Assembly (NCBI GenBank): GCA_002339675.1
Contig: DDKB01000001.1
Location: 62,001 to 126,000 of the forward strand
DNA: 64,000 bases
Direction of reading: 5' to 3'
From: Stutzerimonas stutzeri
GTDB lineage: Bacteria > Pseudomonadota > Gammaproteobacteria > Pseudomonadales > Pseudomonadaceae
The position numbers were made by a program, and so were the translations under genes. The notes under the pieces are model-generated. The model worked only from the letters and a program-made list of their open reading frames with translations, did not search any database and had not been told where the DNA came from. Position 1 is the stretch's first letter. Each line of letters begins with the position of its first letter. Of this stretch, positions 34,682 through 43,083 are shown piece by piece.

Positions 34682-36121
34682 TCAATTCCTCTCGCCCAGT
34701 TGATCGCCGTGGTCATGCGGAATCGCCTCGTCGGCAGCTGACAGCGGCCGCATCGGCGTGCGCTTCTCGCCCGGGCCGCCCGCGCCCTTCTCGTCCCCTT
34801 CGTTGACGATCGGACCCTTGGCGATCAGCCGCAGCACATACAGCAGGCCGACGCCGAACACCGCGAAGTAGATCAGCACGAACATGGCCAGGGTCAGGCC
34901 GAGCTGGTCGGCCCCGTGGTCCGATACCGCGTCGGCGGTGCGCATCACCCCGTACACCACCCACGGCTGTCGCCCCACCTCGGTGGTAACCCAGCCGGCA
35001 AGGATCGCCAGCACGCCGGAAGGCCCCATACAGAGCGCCAGCCGCAGGAACGGCCGGGTATGGAACAAGCGACCGCCACGGCGCAGCCAGAGGCTCCAGA
35101 AGCCGGTGAGCATCATCAACAGGCCCAGCGCGACCATGATGCGGAAGGTCCAGAACACGATGGTCGAGTTGGGCCGGTCTTCAGGCGCGAACTCCTTCAA
35201 TGCCGGGATCTGCTCGGTCAGGCTGTGCTTGAGGATCAGACTGCCCAGGTAGGGGATTTCCAGCTTGTAGCGCGTCTGCTCCTCTTCCATGCCCGGCCAG
35301 CCGAACAGCAGCAACGGCGTGGGCTCGCCCGAGGCGTTGTCCCAGTGACCTTCCATGGCCGCGATCTTGGCTGGCTGGTACTCCAGCGTGTTGAGCCCAT
35401 GAAAGTCACCCACCACGGCCTGGATCGGCGCGACGATCAGCGCCATCCACATGGCCATGGAGAACATCTTGCGAATCGCCGGGTTGTCGTTGCCGCGCAG
35501 CAGGTGCCAGGCCGCCGAGGCGCCGACCATAAATGCCGTGGCGAGAAACGCAGCGATGGCCATGTGGGTCAGGCGGTACGGGAACGACGGGTTGAAGACG
35601 ATGGCGAACCAGTCCACCGGCACCACGATCCCGTCGATGATTTCATGTCCCTGGGGCGTGTGCATCCAGCTGTTCGACGCCAGGATCCAGAACGTCGAGA
35701 TCAACGTGCCCACCGCCACCATCAGCGTCGAGAAGAAATGCAGGCCCGGCCCGACGCGGTTCCAGCCGAACAGCATCACGCCGAGAAATCCCGCTTCGAG
35801 GAAGAATGCCGTGAGCACCTCGTAGGCAAGCAGCGGTCCGGTCACGCCGCCGGCGAATTCGGAGTAGGCGCTCCAGTTGGTGCCGAACTGGTAGGCCATG
35901 ACAATGCCGGAGACCACCCCCATGCCGAAGTTCACCGCAAATACCTTCAGCCAGAAGTGATACAGGTCGCGATAGACCTGGCGCCGGGTCTTGAGCCACA
36001 GCCCTTCGAGAACGGCGAGAAAGCTCGCCAGACCGATGGTGATCGCCGGAAAGATGATGTGAAAGGAAATGGTGAAAGCGAACTGGATCCGCGCAAGCTC
36101 GAGAGCTTCCAAACCGAACAT
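34682..36121 (-). CDS. cioA: Cyanide-insensitive bd-type quinol oxidase subunit I
   Basis: 479-residue catalytic subunit oxidising ubiquinol and reducing oxygen without pumping protons. The haem ligand His21 sits in FTISFHIIFP, and the GRQPW motif is present in TTEVGRQPWVVYG. The loop between helices VI and VII is short, which is the feature that separates CIO/short-Q-loop enzymes from E. coli-type CydA. The frame is open 29 codons further up, but MFGLEALELARIQF at 36121 follows GAGGGG and is the normal start. I found no ANR half-site pair upstream. Confidence 0.94.
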   Translation of the reverse strand: MFGLEALELARIQFAFTISFHIIFPAITIGLASFLAVLEGLWLKTRRQVYRDLYHFWLKVFAVNFGMGVVSGIVMAYQFGTNWSAYSEFAGGVTGPLLAYEVLTAFFLEAGFLGVMLFGWNRVGPGLHFFSTLMVAVGTLISTFWILASNSWMHTPQGHEIIDGIVVPVDWFAIVFNPSFPYRLTHMAIAAFLATAFMVGASAAWHLLRGNDNPAIRKMFSMAMWMALIVAPIQAVVGDFHGLNTLEYQPAKIAAMEGHWDNASGEPTPLLLFGWPGMEEEQTRYKLEIPYLGSLILKHSLTEQIPALKEFAPEDRPNSTIVFWTFRIMVALGLLMMLTGFWSLWLRRGGRLFHTRPFLRLALCMGPSGVLAILAGWVTTEVGRQPWVVYGVMRTADAVSDHGADQLGLTLAMFVLIYFAVFGVGLLYVLRLIAKGPIVNEGDEKGAGGPGEKRTPMRPLSAADEAIPHDHGDQLGERN

Positions 36122-36301
36122 GTACAACCCCTCGTCTGTTAGCCGCCTGCCGCCGCTGTTTTGACAGCCCGGAGTTAATGACAGCGAGATCGTCCAAGGG
36201 TGCGTCAACCAACCGCTACAGATCGACGCAGGCAGTGGCCTGCGCCTGCCTCGCGAGTACGACCACTGGCAGCGCCCGGTGGCCCGTGCGTCGCGCTGCG
36301 G

Positions 36302-37939
36302 TCATCCGCGGAAGTAGCCCACCCGACGGCTGAGTTCTTGCGCCAGCGAGGCCAGGTCCCGGCTCGACGACGCCACCTGGTTGGCCGCTGCAGAGCTCGT
36401 CACTGTCGAGTCGTGGATCCGTGTCACGCTCTGGTTGACCTCTTCGGCGACGGCACTTTGTTCTTCAGATGCCGTGGCGATCTGCGCGTTCATCTCGTTG
36501 ATCGAACCGACCTCCTGGCGAATCTTGGCCAAGGCGTTTTCGGCCTGGAGCGTCTGCTCGACGGTCTGCTGCGCCAACTGCTTGCTCGACTGCATCACCG
36601 CCACGGCCTTGCCCGCGCCCGCCTGCAGCGAAGTAATCATGTCGCTAATTTCGCTGGATGATTGCTGGGTGCGATTGGCCAGCGAGCGCACCTCGTCGGC
36701 CACCACCGCGAAGCCGCGCCCATGCTCACCGGCGCGGGCAGCCTCGATGGCCGCATTCAGGGCCAGCAGGTTGGTCTGCTCGGCGATGGCGGTGATCACC
36801 TGAAGAATCTTTTCGATGTCGCCGCTCTGCTGCGATACCTGGCTGACGGTATCGCTGGCACTTTCCAGCACCTTTGCCAGGTTGTGAATGGACAGCGCCG
36901 TTTCGCCGACGATGCGCGTACCGGTCTCCACCTGTTCGTCCGCACTCTTCGCGGCGGTTGCCGCGCGGGCCGCGAAACCGGCCACCTCGCTCACCGTCGC
37001 GGCCATCTGGTTGATCGCGGTGGCCACCTGCTCGGCCTCGGCCGACTGGTGCTGGATCTGCGCATTGCTATTGGCGGAGGAGCCAAGCAGCTCGCCGGAG
37101 GCGACGCCGACACCGTCCGCCGCGCTTCGCACCTCGGCGATGATCGCGCTCAGGCGGCTGGCCATCTTCGCCGTCGCGCCCATGACGCTGTCCGGGTAGC
37201 GGGTCACGATGGCCTGGCCAAGATCCCCCTCGGCCAGGTTGCCGATGACACGCGCCACCTCATCCGGCTCGGCACCAAGCGTCGAGCGCAGCTTGCGGAC
37301 GATCAGCACCGCGATGGCGGCGCCCAGCAAGACTGCCGCGCCGGTCACCGCGATGATCAGCGTCAGGAACCCGCTGGCGGTGTCGCGGACCACTGTGACC
37401 TCCGCGTTGATCGAGGCCTCCTCGTGATCAATGAAAGCGTTGATCAGACGAAGCCACTCACTGTAATTGCCGGCCACGTTCTCCAGCAGGAACGCATAGC
37501 CACTCGCTGAGCCCTCGGCAAAGCGCAGATCGATCACCTGCCGCGTCAGTGCGTTGGTCTTGGCCTCGATCGCGTCGATCTGGGCCATCAGCTGCAGCTC
37601 GACCGGATCGGCCGACGGCTGCGCCAGCATCGCTTTCATGGGCACTGCGGACTCGGCGTACTGCTTGGCCAGGCGTTCGATATCCGCGATCCGGGTGCGG
37701 GCGAGCTCTTCATCGGCGGCACTCACGGCGTCGCGAACGGCGATGGCCCGGTCATGAACGCTACCGCGAAAGTTGATCGCGTAGCGCTGCTTGAGGCCCG
37801 ACTGCGATCCGATGTGGCGCATGGATCGGTCGATGACATCGACTTTCAGTGCACTGACCATCGCCACGACCACCATCAGGGCAAGAATGACCGAGAACCC
37901 CAGCCCAAGGCGCCTGGACACCGACATCTGCTTGCTCAT
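36302..37939 (-). CDS. Methyl-accepting chemotaxis protein
   Basis: 545-residue transmembrane receptor. TM1 is at about residues 11-31, a periplasmic helical (four-helix-bundle type) sensor at 32-188, TM2 at about 189-213, a HAMP domain at about 214-268, then the cytoplasmic signalling hairpin with the conserved tip EQTNLLALNAAIEAARAGE...GFAVVADEVRSLA near 385-420. It ends in GYFRG and lacks the CheR/CheB-docking pentapeptide of high-abundance receptors. The ligand is unknown; the neighbouring oxidase genes make an energy or redox role possible but unproven. Confidence 0.95.
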   Translation of the reverse strand: MSKQMSVSRRLGLGFSVILALMVVVAMVSALKVDVIDRSMRHIGSQSGLKQRYAINFRGSVHDRAIAVRDAVSAADEELARTRIADIERLAKQYAESAVPMKAMLAQPSADPVELQLMAQIDAIEAKTNALTRQVIDLRFAEGSASGYAFLLENVAGNYSEWLRLINAFIDHEEASINAEVTVVRDTASGFLTLIIAVTGAAVLLGAAIAVLIVRKLRSTLGAEPDEVARVIGNLAEGDLGQAIVTRYPDSVMGATAKMASRLSAIIAEVRSAADGVGVASGELLGSSANSNAQIQHQSAEAEQVATAINQMAATVSEVAGFAARAATAAKSADEQVETGTRIVGETALSIHNLAKVLESASDTVSQVSQQSGDIEKILQVITAIAEQTNLLALNAAIEAARAGEHGRGFAVVADEVRSLANRTQQSSSEISDMITSLQAGAGKAVAVMQSSKQLAQQTVEQTLQAENALAKIRQEVGSINEMNAQIATASEEQSAVAEEVNQSVTRIHDSTVTSSAAANQVASSSRDLASLAQELSRRVGYFRG

Positions 37940-37998
37940 CGTTTTACTCCGCGCCGTGCTGCACGGCTGCCAAATACACTATTTCATCGGCGGCTCCC

Positions 37999-38078
37999 GA
38001 GGGGCCGCCAAAACCTGTACGAATAATGTCACCATAACATCACTTGTACAACTTTTTTACCCGCGAGGCCGCCAAAAC
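37999..38078. repeat. Direct repeat pair flanking the chemoreceptor promoter
   Basis: GAGGGGCCGCCAAAAC (37999-38014) and GAGGCCGCCAAAAC (38065-38078) lie on either side of the promoter at 38023-38051. One copy is in the leader and one is upstream of the -35, so they could be paired operator half-sites. The copy at 37999 can also fold with the preceding GGCGGC. Confidence 0.5.
38023..38051 (-). promoter_or_regulatory. Likely sigma70 promoter of the chemoreceptor gene
   Basis: TTGTAC and CATTAT on the minus strand are separated by exactly 17 bases, with an AT-rich spacer unusual in this GC-rich genome. Start would be near 38016, leaving a leader of about 77 bases. Confidence 0.6.
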
Positions 38079-38276
38079 ATGGCGAGACAGGCAAGCAGTG
38101 GCCTCGCCGAGGCATCGGCGTTATGCAATGAGCTGGATTTGTACAAGGTCACGGGAGTCTGGCTGCAGGTGCGGACCGCTATGCGGTAACCCCGCGGTAC
38201 CGAGAGGGCAGACCGCCGGCGGCAACGGGTGAAGGTACGATGGCGGCGGAGCCTGCAGGGCCTGGAAGGCAGAAAC

Positions 38277-38305
38277 GAAAAAAGCGGCCAATGGCCGCTT
38301 TTTTC
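38277..38305. terminator. Terminator of the tRNA-Asp transcript
   Basis: A perfect 13-bp stem GAAAAAAGCGGCC (38277-38289) / GGCCGCTTTTTTC (38293-38305) has an AAT loop. It lies 35 bases beyond the tRNA 3' end on the minus strand. Apart from this and the promoter and repeats near 38.0 kb, the 37940-38339 spacer shows nothing else. Confidence 0.92.
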
Positions 38306-38339
38306 GGGAGCCTGGCTCACAGACGAACCAGGCGAATGA

Positions 38340-38416
38340 TGGCGCAGCGGACGGGACTCGAACCCGCGACCCCCGGCGTGACAGGCCGGTATTCTAACCG
38401 ACTGAACTACCGCTGC
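38340..38416 (-). tRNA. tRNA-Asp (GTC)
   Basis: 77-base tRNA with encoded CCA. The acceptor stem GCAGCGG pairs with CCGCTGC, the D arm contains GTTCAGTCGGTTAGAAT, the anticodon loop is CTGTCAC with anticodon GTC, and the T arm is CGCGGGTTCGAGTCCCG. It closely matches bacterial tRNA-Asp. In P. aeruginosa a tRNA group including tRNA-Asp borders the xcp secretion genes, which agrees with gspC-gspD lying next to it here. Confidence 0.98.
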
Positions 38417-38504
38417 GCGTCGGCCGGACTTTCGTCCGATTCGCAAGACCTGTCTAAACAGGGCCATCCCGTGCCGGGTTGGCTTTTCGCCTTGCGAGGC
38501 GCGC

Positions 38505-38533
38505 AATTTACGCAGGCGCCCTACCCAAGTCAA
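38505..38533 (-). promoter_or_regulatory. Strong promoter of tRNA-Asp with a GC-rich discriminator
   Basis: TTGACT and TAAATT are 17 bases apart on the minus strand. The -10 is followed directly by GCGCGCC, the GC-rich discriminator typical of stringently controlled stable-RNA promoters. An A/T tract (about 38548-38562) sits upstream where an UP element would be. The leader of about 80 bases holds two small hairpins (CGGAC-GTCCG at 38425-38438 and CCTGT-ACAGG at 38449-38462). Confidence 0.75.
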
Positions 38534-38754
38534 CAGGCGAACCGCGATTTTTTCAAAAAAATGGCGGCCCTTTGCGATCACCTGCTGGACCAGGCTGCCG
38601 TTGGGCACCTTTTGCCTGAAAAACAGTCAGTTGCACTGGCATACTGAGGCACTGCTTGTCATGGTCTGGACCTAAACTGGCAACAAGGCCCGAATCCTCA
38701 GTCCCTCGGCTGGCTGACGATCCCGCGTCTCTGCGCATCGTTCATCTGTATGGA

Positions 38755-39393
38755 GTGCCCCGTTTGGCCGCCCCCGCCGCCCTGCAACGGCTTCGCCAGC
38801 ACGCGCCGCTGATTCTCAGCGCTGCCATTGTGGTGCTGTTCGCCCTTTACCTGGCGGGCCAGATCAGTGCCTGGCGGGCACTGACCCGCGAACCAGTGAC
38901 CAATGCCGTCGACGCCGGCAACCCCGCCGGCGCGGCGCCGGACCTGAGCCGCATGGAAACACTCTTCGGCACACCGACCGGGCAAGCGTATACGCCCGAC
39001 GCGTCGAATTCTGATCTAACCTTGCTCGGCAGCTTCGTCAATGCGAACCCGGCGCGGTCGACCGCGATCATCCAGCTGGACGGCAACCCACCGCAGCTCT
39101 ATCGCGTCGATCAGGAACTGGAGCAGGGTGTGCGCCTGCACAGTGTCATGCCAGACAGCGTGGAAATCCTGCGCGGTGGGCGGGTCGAGAGCCTGCAGTT
39201 CCCGACGACACGGTCGGCGGCGGTCGTGCCAGACAACCTGACGGACTACAGCGATCCGGCCCAGCAGGCGCAGCCCGATCCGCAAGCCGAGATGCTTCAG
39301 CAACAGATGGAAGCACTGCGCCAACAAGTGGAGGGCAGCGACAGCCCGCCTGACACCCCGCCATCCGATGAACCGCCCACGGAAGACAACTGA
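38755..39393 (+). CDS. gspC: Type II secretion inner-membrane protein GspC (XcpP-like)
   Basis: About 212 residues: a short cytoplasmic tail, one transmembrane helix (LILSAAIVVLFALYLAGQI, about residues 17-35), then a periplasmic HR domain (LTLLGSFVNANPARSTAIIQL through LRGGRVESLQFP, about 87-150). The C-terminus ends in a Gln-rich segment (AEMLQQQMEALRQQ) that could form the short coiled coil of XcpP rather than a PDZ domain. The HR domain binds the secretin N0 domain and links it to the inner-membrane platform. The start is uncertain: GTG at 38755 places the helix near the N-terminus, while a TTG at 38656 would add 33 residues. Confidence 0.85.
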   Translation: MPRLAAPAALQRLRQHAPLILSAAIVVLFALYLAGQISAWRALTREPVTNAVDAGNPAGAAPDLSRMETLFGTPTGQAYTPDASNSDLTLLGSFVNANPARSTAIIQLDGNPPQLYRVDQELEQGVRLHSVMPDSVEILRGGRVESLQFPTTRSAAVVPDNLTDYSDPAQQAQPDPQAEMLQQQMEALRQQVEGSDSPPDTPPSDEPPTEDN

Positions 39394-39396
39394 CCG

Positions 39397-41664
39397 ATGC
39401 TGCCCAATTGCTCCCGCCCGCTCATTGTCCTGCTCGCCGCAGGCATGCTCGCCGCCCCGCTTCCGCTGTTGGCGGCCGACCCGGGCATCGAGCCCAGCGA
39501 CAGCCAGCAGGATGGCTGGACAATCAACCTGAAGGACGCCGACATCCGCGCCTTCGTCGACCAGATCAGCCAGCTGACCGGGCAGACCTTTATCGTCGAC
39601 CCGCGCGTCAAGGGCCAGGTCAGCGTGGTGTCCTCGACCACGCTGTCGCTGCCGGAGGTGTACCAGCTGTTTCTCTCGGTCATGGCGACCCACGGCTACA
39701 GCGTGCTCACCCAGGGCGACGTGGCGCGCATCGTGCCGAACGCGGAGGCCAAGTCCGAGGCCGGCGGCGGCCCGACCGGCGGCGATCTGCTCGAGACCCG
39801 GGTCATTCAGGTCCAGCACACGTCGGCCACCGAGCTGATCCCGCTGATCCGCCCGCTGGTCCCGCAATACGGGCACCTGGCCGCCGTGCCGTCCGCCAAC
39901 GCGCTGATCATCAGCGATCGCAGCGCCAACATCGCCCGCATCGAGGATCTGGTGCGCCAGCTCGACCGGGCGCAGAACGACGACTATTCGGTAGTGAACC
40001 TGCAGTACGGCTGGGCGGTGGACATTGCCGAGGTGCTGCACAATACGCTGGCGCGGGGCGAAGCCAAGGACACCGCAGGCGCGCAGATCATTGCCGACTC
40101 GCGGACCAACCGCCTGATCTTCACCGGCCCGGAACAGGCGCGGCAAAAGCTCGCCAGTCTGGCCAAGACGCTCGACACGCCCAGCACGCGGTCTGCCAAC
40201 ACCCGAGTCATCCGCCTGCGCCACAACGATGCCAAGTCCCTCGCCGAAACCCTCGGCGACATCTCCGAGCGACTTGCCGCGCCGGCCGAGGGTGAGACCC
40301 AGGGAGGCCGCCAGCAGGACATCCTGATTCGCGCCGATGAAAGTCTCAACGCACTGGTGATGCTGGCCGAGCCGGAAGTCATCGGAACCTTGGAATCGAT
40401 TGTCCGTCAACTCGACGTGCCGCGAGCGCAGGTAATGGTCGAAGCGGCCATCGTCGAGGTTTCCGGCGACATCAGCGATGCCCTTGGTGTGCAGTGGGCC
40501 GTCGACGCAAGAGGCGGCACCGGCGGCGCTGGCGGAGTCAGTTTTGGCAACACCGGACTGTCCATCGGCAGCGTGCTGAACGCCATCAGTGACAACGAGA
40601 TTCCCAGCAACCTGCCGGACGGCGCGATCATCGGCGTAGGCACGCGCAGTTTCGGCGCGCTCATCACGGCGCTATCGGCAAACAGCAAGAGCAACTTGCT
40701 GTCGACACCCAGCCTGCTGACCCTGGACAACCAGGAGGCGGAGATTCTGGTTGGCCAGAACGTGCCATTCCAGACCGGCACCTACACCACCGATGCCTCG
40801 GGTGCGAACAACCCTTTCACCACCATCGAGCGACAGGACATCGGCGTCACCCTCAAGGTCGTCCCGCACATCAACGAAGGCGCGACCCTGCGCCTGGAGA
40901 TCGAGCAGGAAATCTCCTCCATCGCGCCCTCAGCCAGTCTCTCTGCACAAGCCGTGGACCTGGTCACCAACAAGCGCTCGATCAAGAGCACCATTCTTGC
41001 CGAGGACGGCCAGGTCATTGTCCTTGGCGGACTGATTCAGGACGACGTGACGCGTACCGACTCCAAGGTGCCGCTGCTGGGCGACATTCCGCTGCTGGGC
41101 GCGCTGTTCCGCTCCACGCAGGAAAGCCATGTGAAACGCAACTTGATGGTCTTCCTGCGGCCAACCGTGATCCGCGACCGGGCCGGGCTGGCGGCGCTGT
41201 CCGGCAAGAAGTACAGCGACATCCGCGTCATCGAAACCGGCTCGGACAGCCCGAGCATCCTGCCCACCACCCCCGAGCGGTTGTTCGACGGACAGGGACA
41301 GCCGGCCCCGGCGATCGACCTGCGCTCCAACGATGCATCGTCGCGCAATTCACGGTCGTTGCCCCCGGCGGCCGTGCCGCCGCAGGGGTTCACGCCGCAG
41401 CGCTCGTCTCGCGCCCAACCGCCCGCCCGCTCGGGCTGGGCGGTTCAGCTGGCGAGTTTGCAGAATGGGGACAGCGCCCGTTCCCTGGCGGAGAAATTGC
41501 GCAAACAGGGTTTCAGCGCCTACCTGCGCACCACCGGACGGACCCATCGGGTGTTTGTCGGACCGATCGACAACCGCCAGGAAGCCAGCCGTATCCGGGA
41601 CGAACTGGCCATCGAACAGCGCCTCGACGGGTTCGTGGTGAATTTCGAACCTGCAGGCGCCTGA
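39397..41664 (+). CDS. gspD: Type II secretion secretin GspD with C-terminal SPOR domain
   Basis: 755-residue outer-membrane secretin. It has a signal peptide (residues 1-27), N0 domain (about 40-110, beginning WTINLKDADIRAFVDQIS), repeated N1-N3 domains (about 130-350), and a secretin barrel (about 350-600) with VGQNVPFQTG and VPLLGDIPLLGALFR. A Pro-rich linker follows, then residues 679-755 form a SPOR domain (WAVQLASLQNG, RVFVGPIDNRQEA, GFVVNFEP). Typical GspD/XcpQ proteins end shortly after the barrel or in an S-domain for pilotin binding; a SPOR domain, which binds denuded septal peptidoglycan, is not usual. It starts 3 bases after gspC. No other gsp gene is in the window. Confidence 0.93.
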   Translation: MLPNCSRPLIVLLAAGMLAAPLPLLAADPGIEPSDSQQDGWTINLKDADIRAFVDQISQLTGQTFIVDPRVKGQVSVVSSTTLSLPEVYQLFLSVMATHGYSVLTQGDVARIVPNAEAKSEAGGGPTGGDLLETRVIQVQHTSATELIPLIRPLVPQYGHLAAVPSANALIISDRSANIARIEDLVRQLDRAQNDDYSVVNLQYGWAVDIAEVLHNTLARGEAKDTAGAQIIADSRTNRLIFTGPEQARQKLASLAKTLDTPSTRSANTRVIRLRHNDAKSLAETLGDISERLAAPAEGETQGGRQQDILIRADESLNALVMLAEPEVIGTLESIVRQLDVPRAQVMVEAAIVEVSGDISDALGVQWAVDARGGTGGAGGVSFGNTGLSIGSVLNAISDNEIPSNLPDGAIIGVGTRSFGALITALSANSKSNLLSTPSLLTLDNQEAEILVGQNVPFQTGTYTTDASGANNPFTTIERQDIGVTLKVVPHINEGATLRLEIEQEISSIAPSASLSAQAVDLVTNKRSIKSTILAEDGQVIVLGGLIQDDVTRTDSKVPLLGDIPLLGALFRSTQESHVKRNLMVFLRPTVIRDRAGLAALSGKKYSDIRVIETGSDSPSILPTTPERLFDGQGQPAPAIDLRSNDASSRNSRSLPPAAVPPQGFTPQRSSRAQPPARSGWAVQLASLQNGDSARSLAEKLRKQGFSAYLRTTGRTHRVFVGPIDNRQEASRIRDELAIEQRLDGFVVNFEPAGA

Positions 41665-41824
41665 GCCCCGACCAGCCGTCAGCGCGGCCGCCGCGCTGGG
41701 CCGGTGAATGAAGGCGCTCTGGCATCGGGCGCAAGGGCCTACGCTATCCGTTAGCCCTGGCGTATTTGGCCAGCCGGCACGACAAGCAGGACTCGCCGCC
41801 ACGTGAAACCGGCCGGGCTGCCGA

Positions 41825-43036
41825 TCAGAGTGCGGCCAGGCCCCTGGCGAGATCGATCTTCAGGTCGTCCACCTCCTCGAGCCCCACGGCGATGCGGATG
41901 AGGCTGTCGGCGATGCCTGCCTTGGCGCGGTCGTCAGGCGAAAGCCGACCGTGCGTGGTCGTGCCTGGGTGTGTGATGGTGGTCTTGCTGTCACCGAGAT
42001 TGGCCGTGATGGAGATCAGGCGCGTCGCATCGATAAAACGCCACGCCTCGTCCTTGCCACCGGCGACCTCAAAGCTGACGACCGCTCCGTAGCCCGACTG
42101 CTGACGCTTCGCCAGTTCGTGCTGCGGATGGCTGGCCAGGCCGGCGTAATACACACGCGCGACGCCGGGCTGCTGCTCCAGCCATTCGGCCAACGCCTGT
42201 GCACTGGCGCAGTGGGCCTGCATTCGCAGCCGCAGGGTTTCCAGCCCCTTGAGGAATACCCAGGCGTTGAACGGGCTGAGCGTCGGCCCCGCCGTGCGCA
42301 GGAAGCCCACCAGCTCCTTCATCTGTTCGGCACGCCCTGCCACCACTCCACCGAGACAACGGCCCTGCCCGTCGATGTATTTCGTCGCCGAATGGATGAC
42401 GATGTCGGCGCCCAGCGCCAGCGGCCGCTGCAGCACCGGCGTACAGAAACAGTTGTCCACAGCCAGCAGCGCGCCATTGGCGTGGCACAGTTGCGCCAGC
42501 GCCTGGATATCAACCAGTTCAGCCAGAGGATTGGATGGCGACTCGACGAAGACCAGCCGGGTGTTGGGCTTGAATGCCGGCGCCCAGGCCTCGACCACGG
42601 TGAGCGGCACGTAGTCGACTTCCAGTCCGAATCGCTTGAGGTATTTCTCGAACAGCGAGACCGTCGCGCCGAAGACGCTGCGCGAGACCAACACGTGGTC
42701 ACCTGCTGAGCACAGGCTCATCACCATCGCGAGAATCGCTGCCATGCCCGACGCGGTGGCGACGGCTTGCTCAGCCCCCTCCATCGCCGCAATTCGCTCC
42801 TCGAATGCGCGAACCGTGGGGTTCGTATAGCGCGAATAGACGTTGCCCGGCACTTCGCCCGCAAAGGTCGCGGCGGCATCGGCCGCGCTGCGGAAGACAT
42901 AACTGGAGGTCAGGAACATGGGGTCGCCATGTTCGGCTTCCGGCGTGCGGTGCTGGCCCGCCCGGACGGCCAGCGTATCCATGCCGGCATCAGTCAGGTC
43001 ACTGTCCAGGCGTCCGGCGTTCCAGTCGGTTGTCAT
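41825..43036 (-). CDS. metZ: O-succinylhomoserine sulfhydrylase
   Basis: 403-residue PLP enzyme of the Cys/Met metabolism family, making homocysteine from O-succinylhomoserine and sulfide. The PLP lysine lies in HSATKYIDGQGR (about residue 219), with YSRYTNPT near 69 and the cofactor segment ASGMAAI near 98. The family also contains cystathionine gamma-synthase, but length and neighbourhood (directly before purF) agree with MetZ of Pseudomonas. AGAGGGG precedes the ATG. Convergent with gspD across 160 bases that hold no clear terminator. Confidence 0.94.
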   Translation of the reverse strand: MTTDWNAGRLDSDLTDAGMDTLAVRAGQHRTPEAEHGDPMFLTSSYVFRSAADAAATFAGEVPGNVYSRYTNPTVRAFEERIAAMEGAEQAVATASGMAAILAMVMSLCSAGDHVLVSRSVFGATVSLFEKYLKRFGLEVDYVPLTVVEAWAPAFKPNTRLVFVESPSNPLAELVDIQALAQLCHANGALLAVDNCFCTPVLQRPLALGADIVIHSATKYIDGQGRCLGGVVAGRAEQMKELVGFLRTAGPTLSPFNAWVFLKGLETLRLRMQAHCASAQALAEWLEQQPGVARVYYAGLASHPQHELAKRQQSGYGAVVSFEVAGGKDEAWRFIDATRLISITANLGDSKTTITHPGTTTHGRLSPDDRAKAGIADSLIRIAVGLEEVDDLKIDLARGLAAL

Positions 43037-43083
43037 GGTCGCTCACCCCTCTAAGGCCGGCGGGTCAATCCGCCGGCGCCTGA

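Noticed and set aside
36122..36301. ANR/FNR site upstream of cioA
   Set aside because: Searched for TTGAT-N4-ATCAA and near matches in the spacer; only scattered half-sites were seen, so no claim is made.
38057..38608. 183-codon open frame on the minus strand through tRNA-Asp, its terminator and its promoter
   Set aside because: It overlaps a certain tRNA gene and its control signals and has no family resemblance.
41665..41824. Terminator between gspD and metZ
   Set aside because: The convergent spacer has GC-rich inverted pieces but no stem followed by a T-run on either strand.
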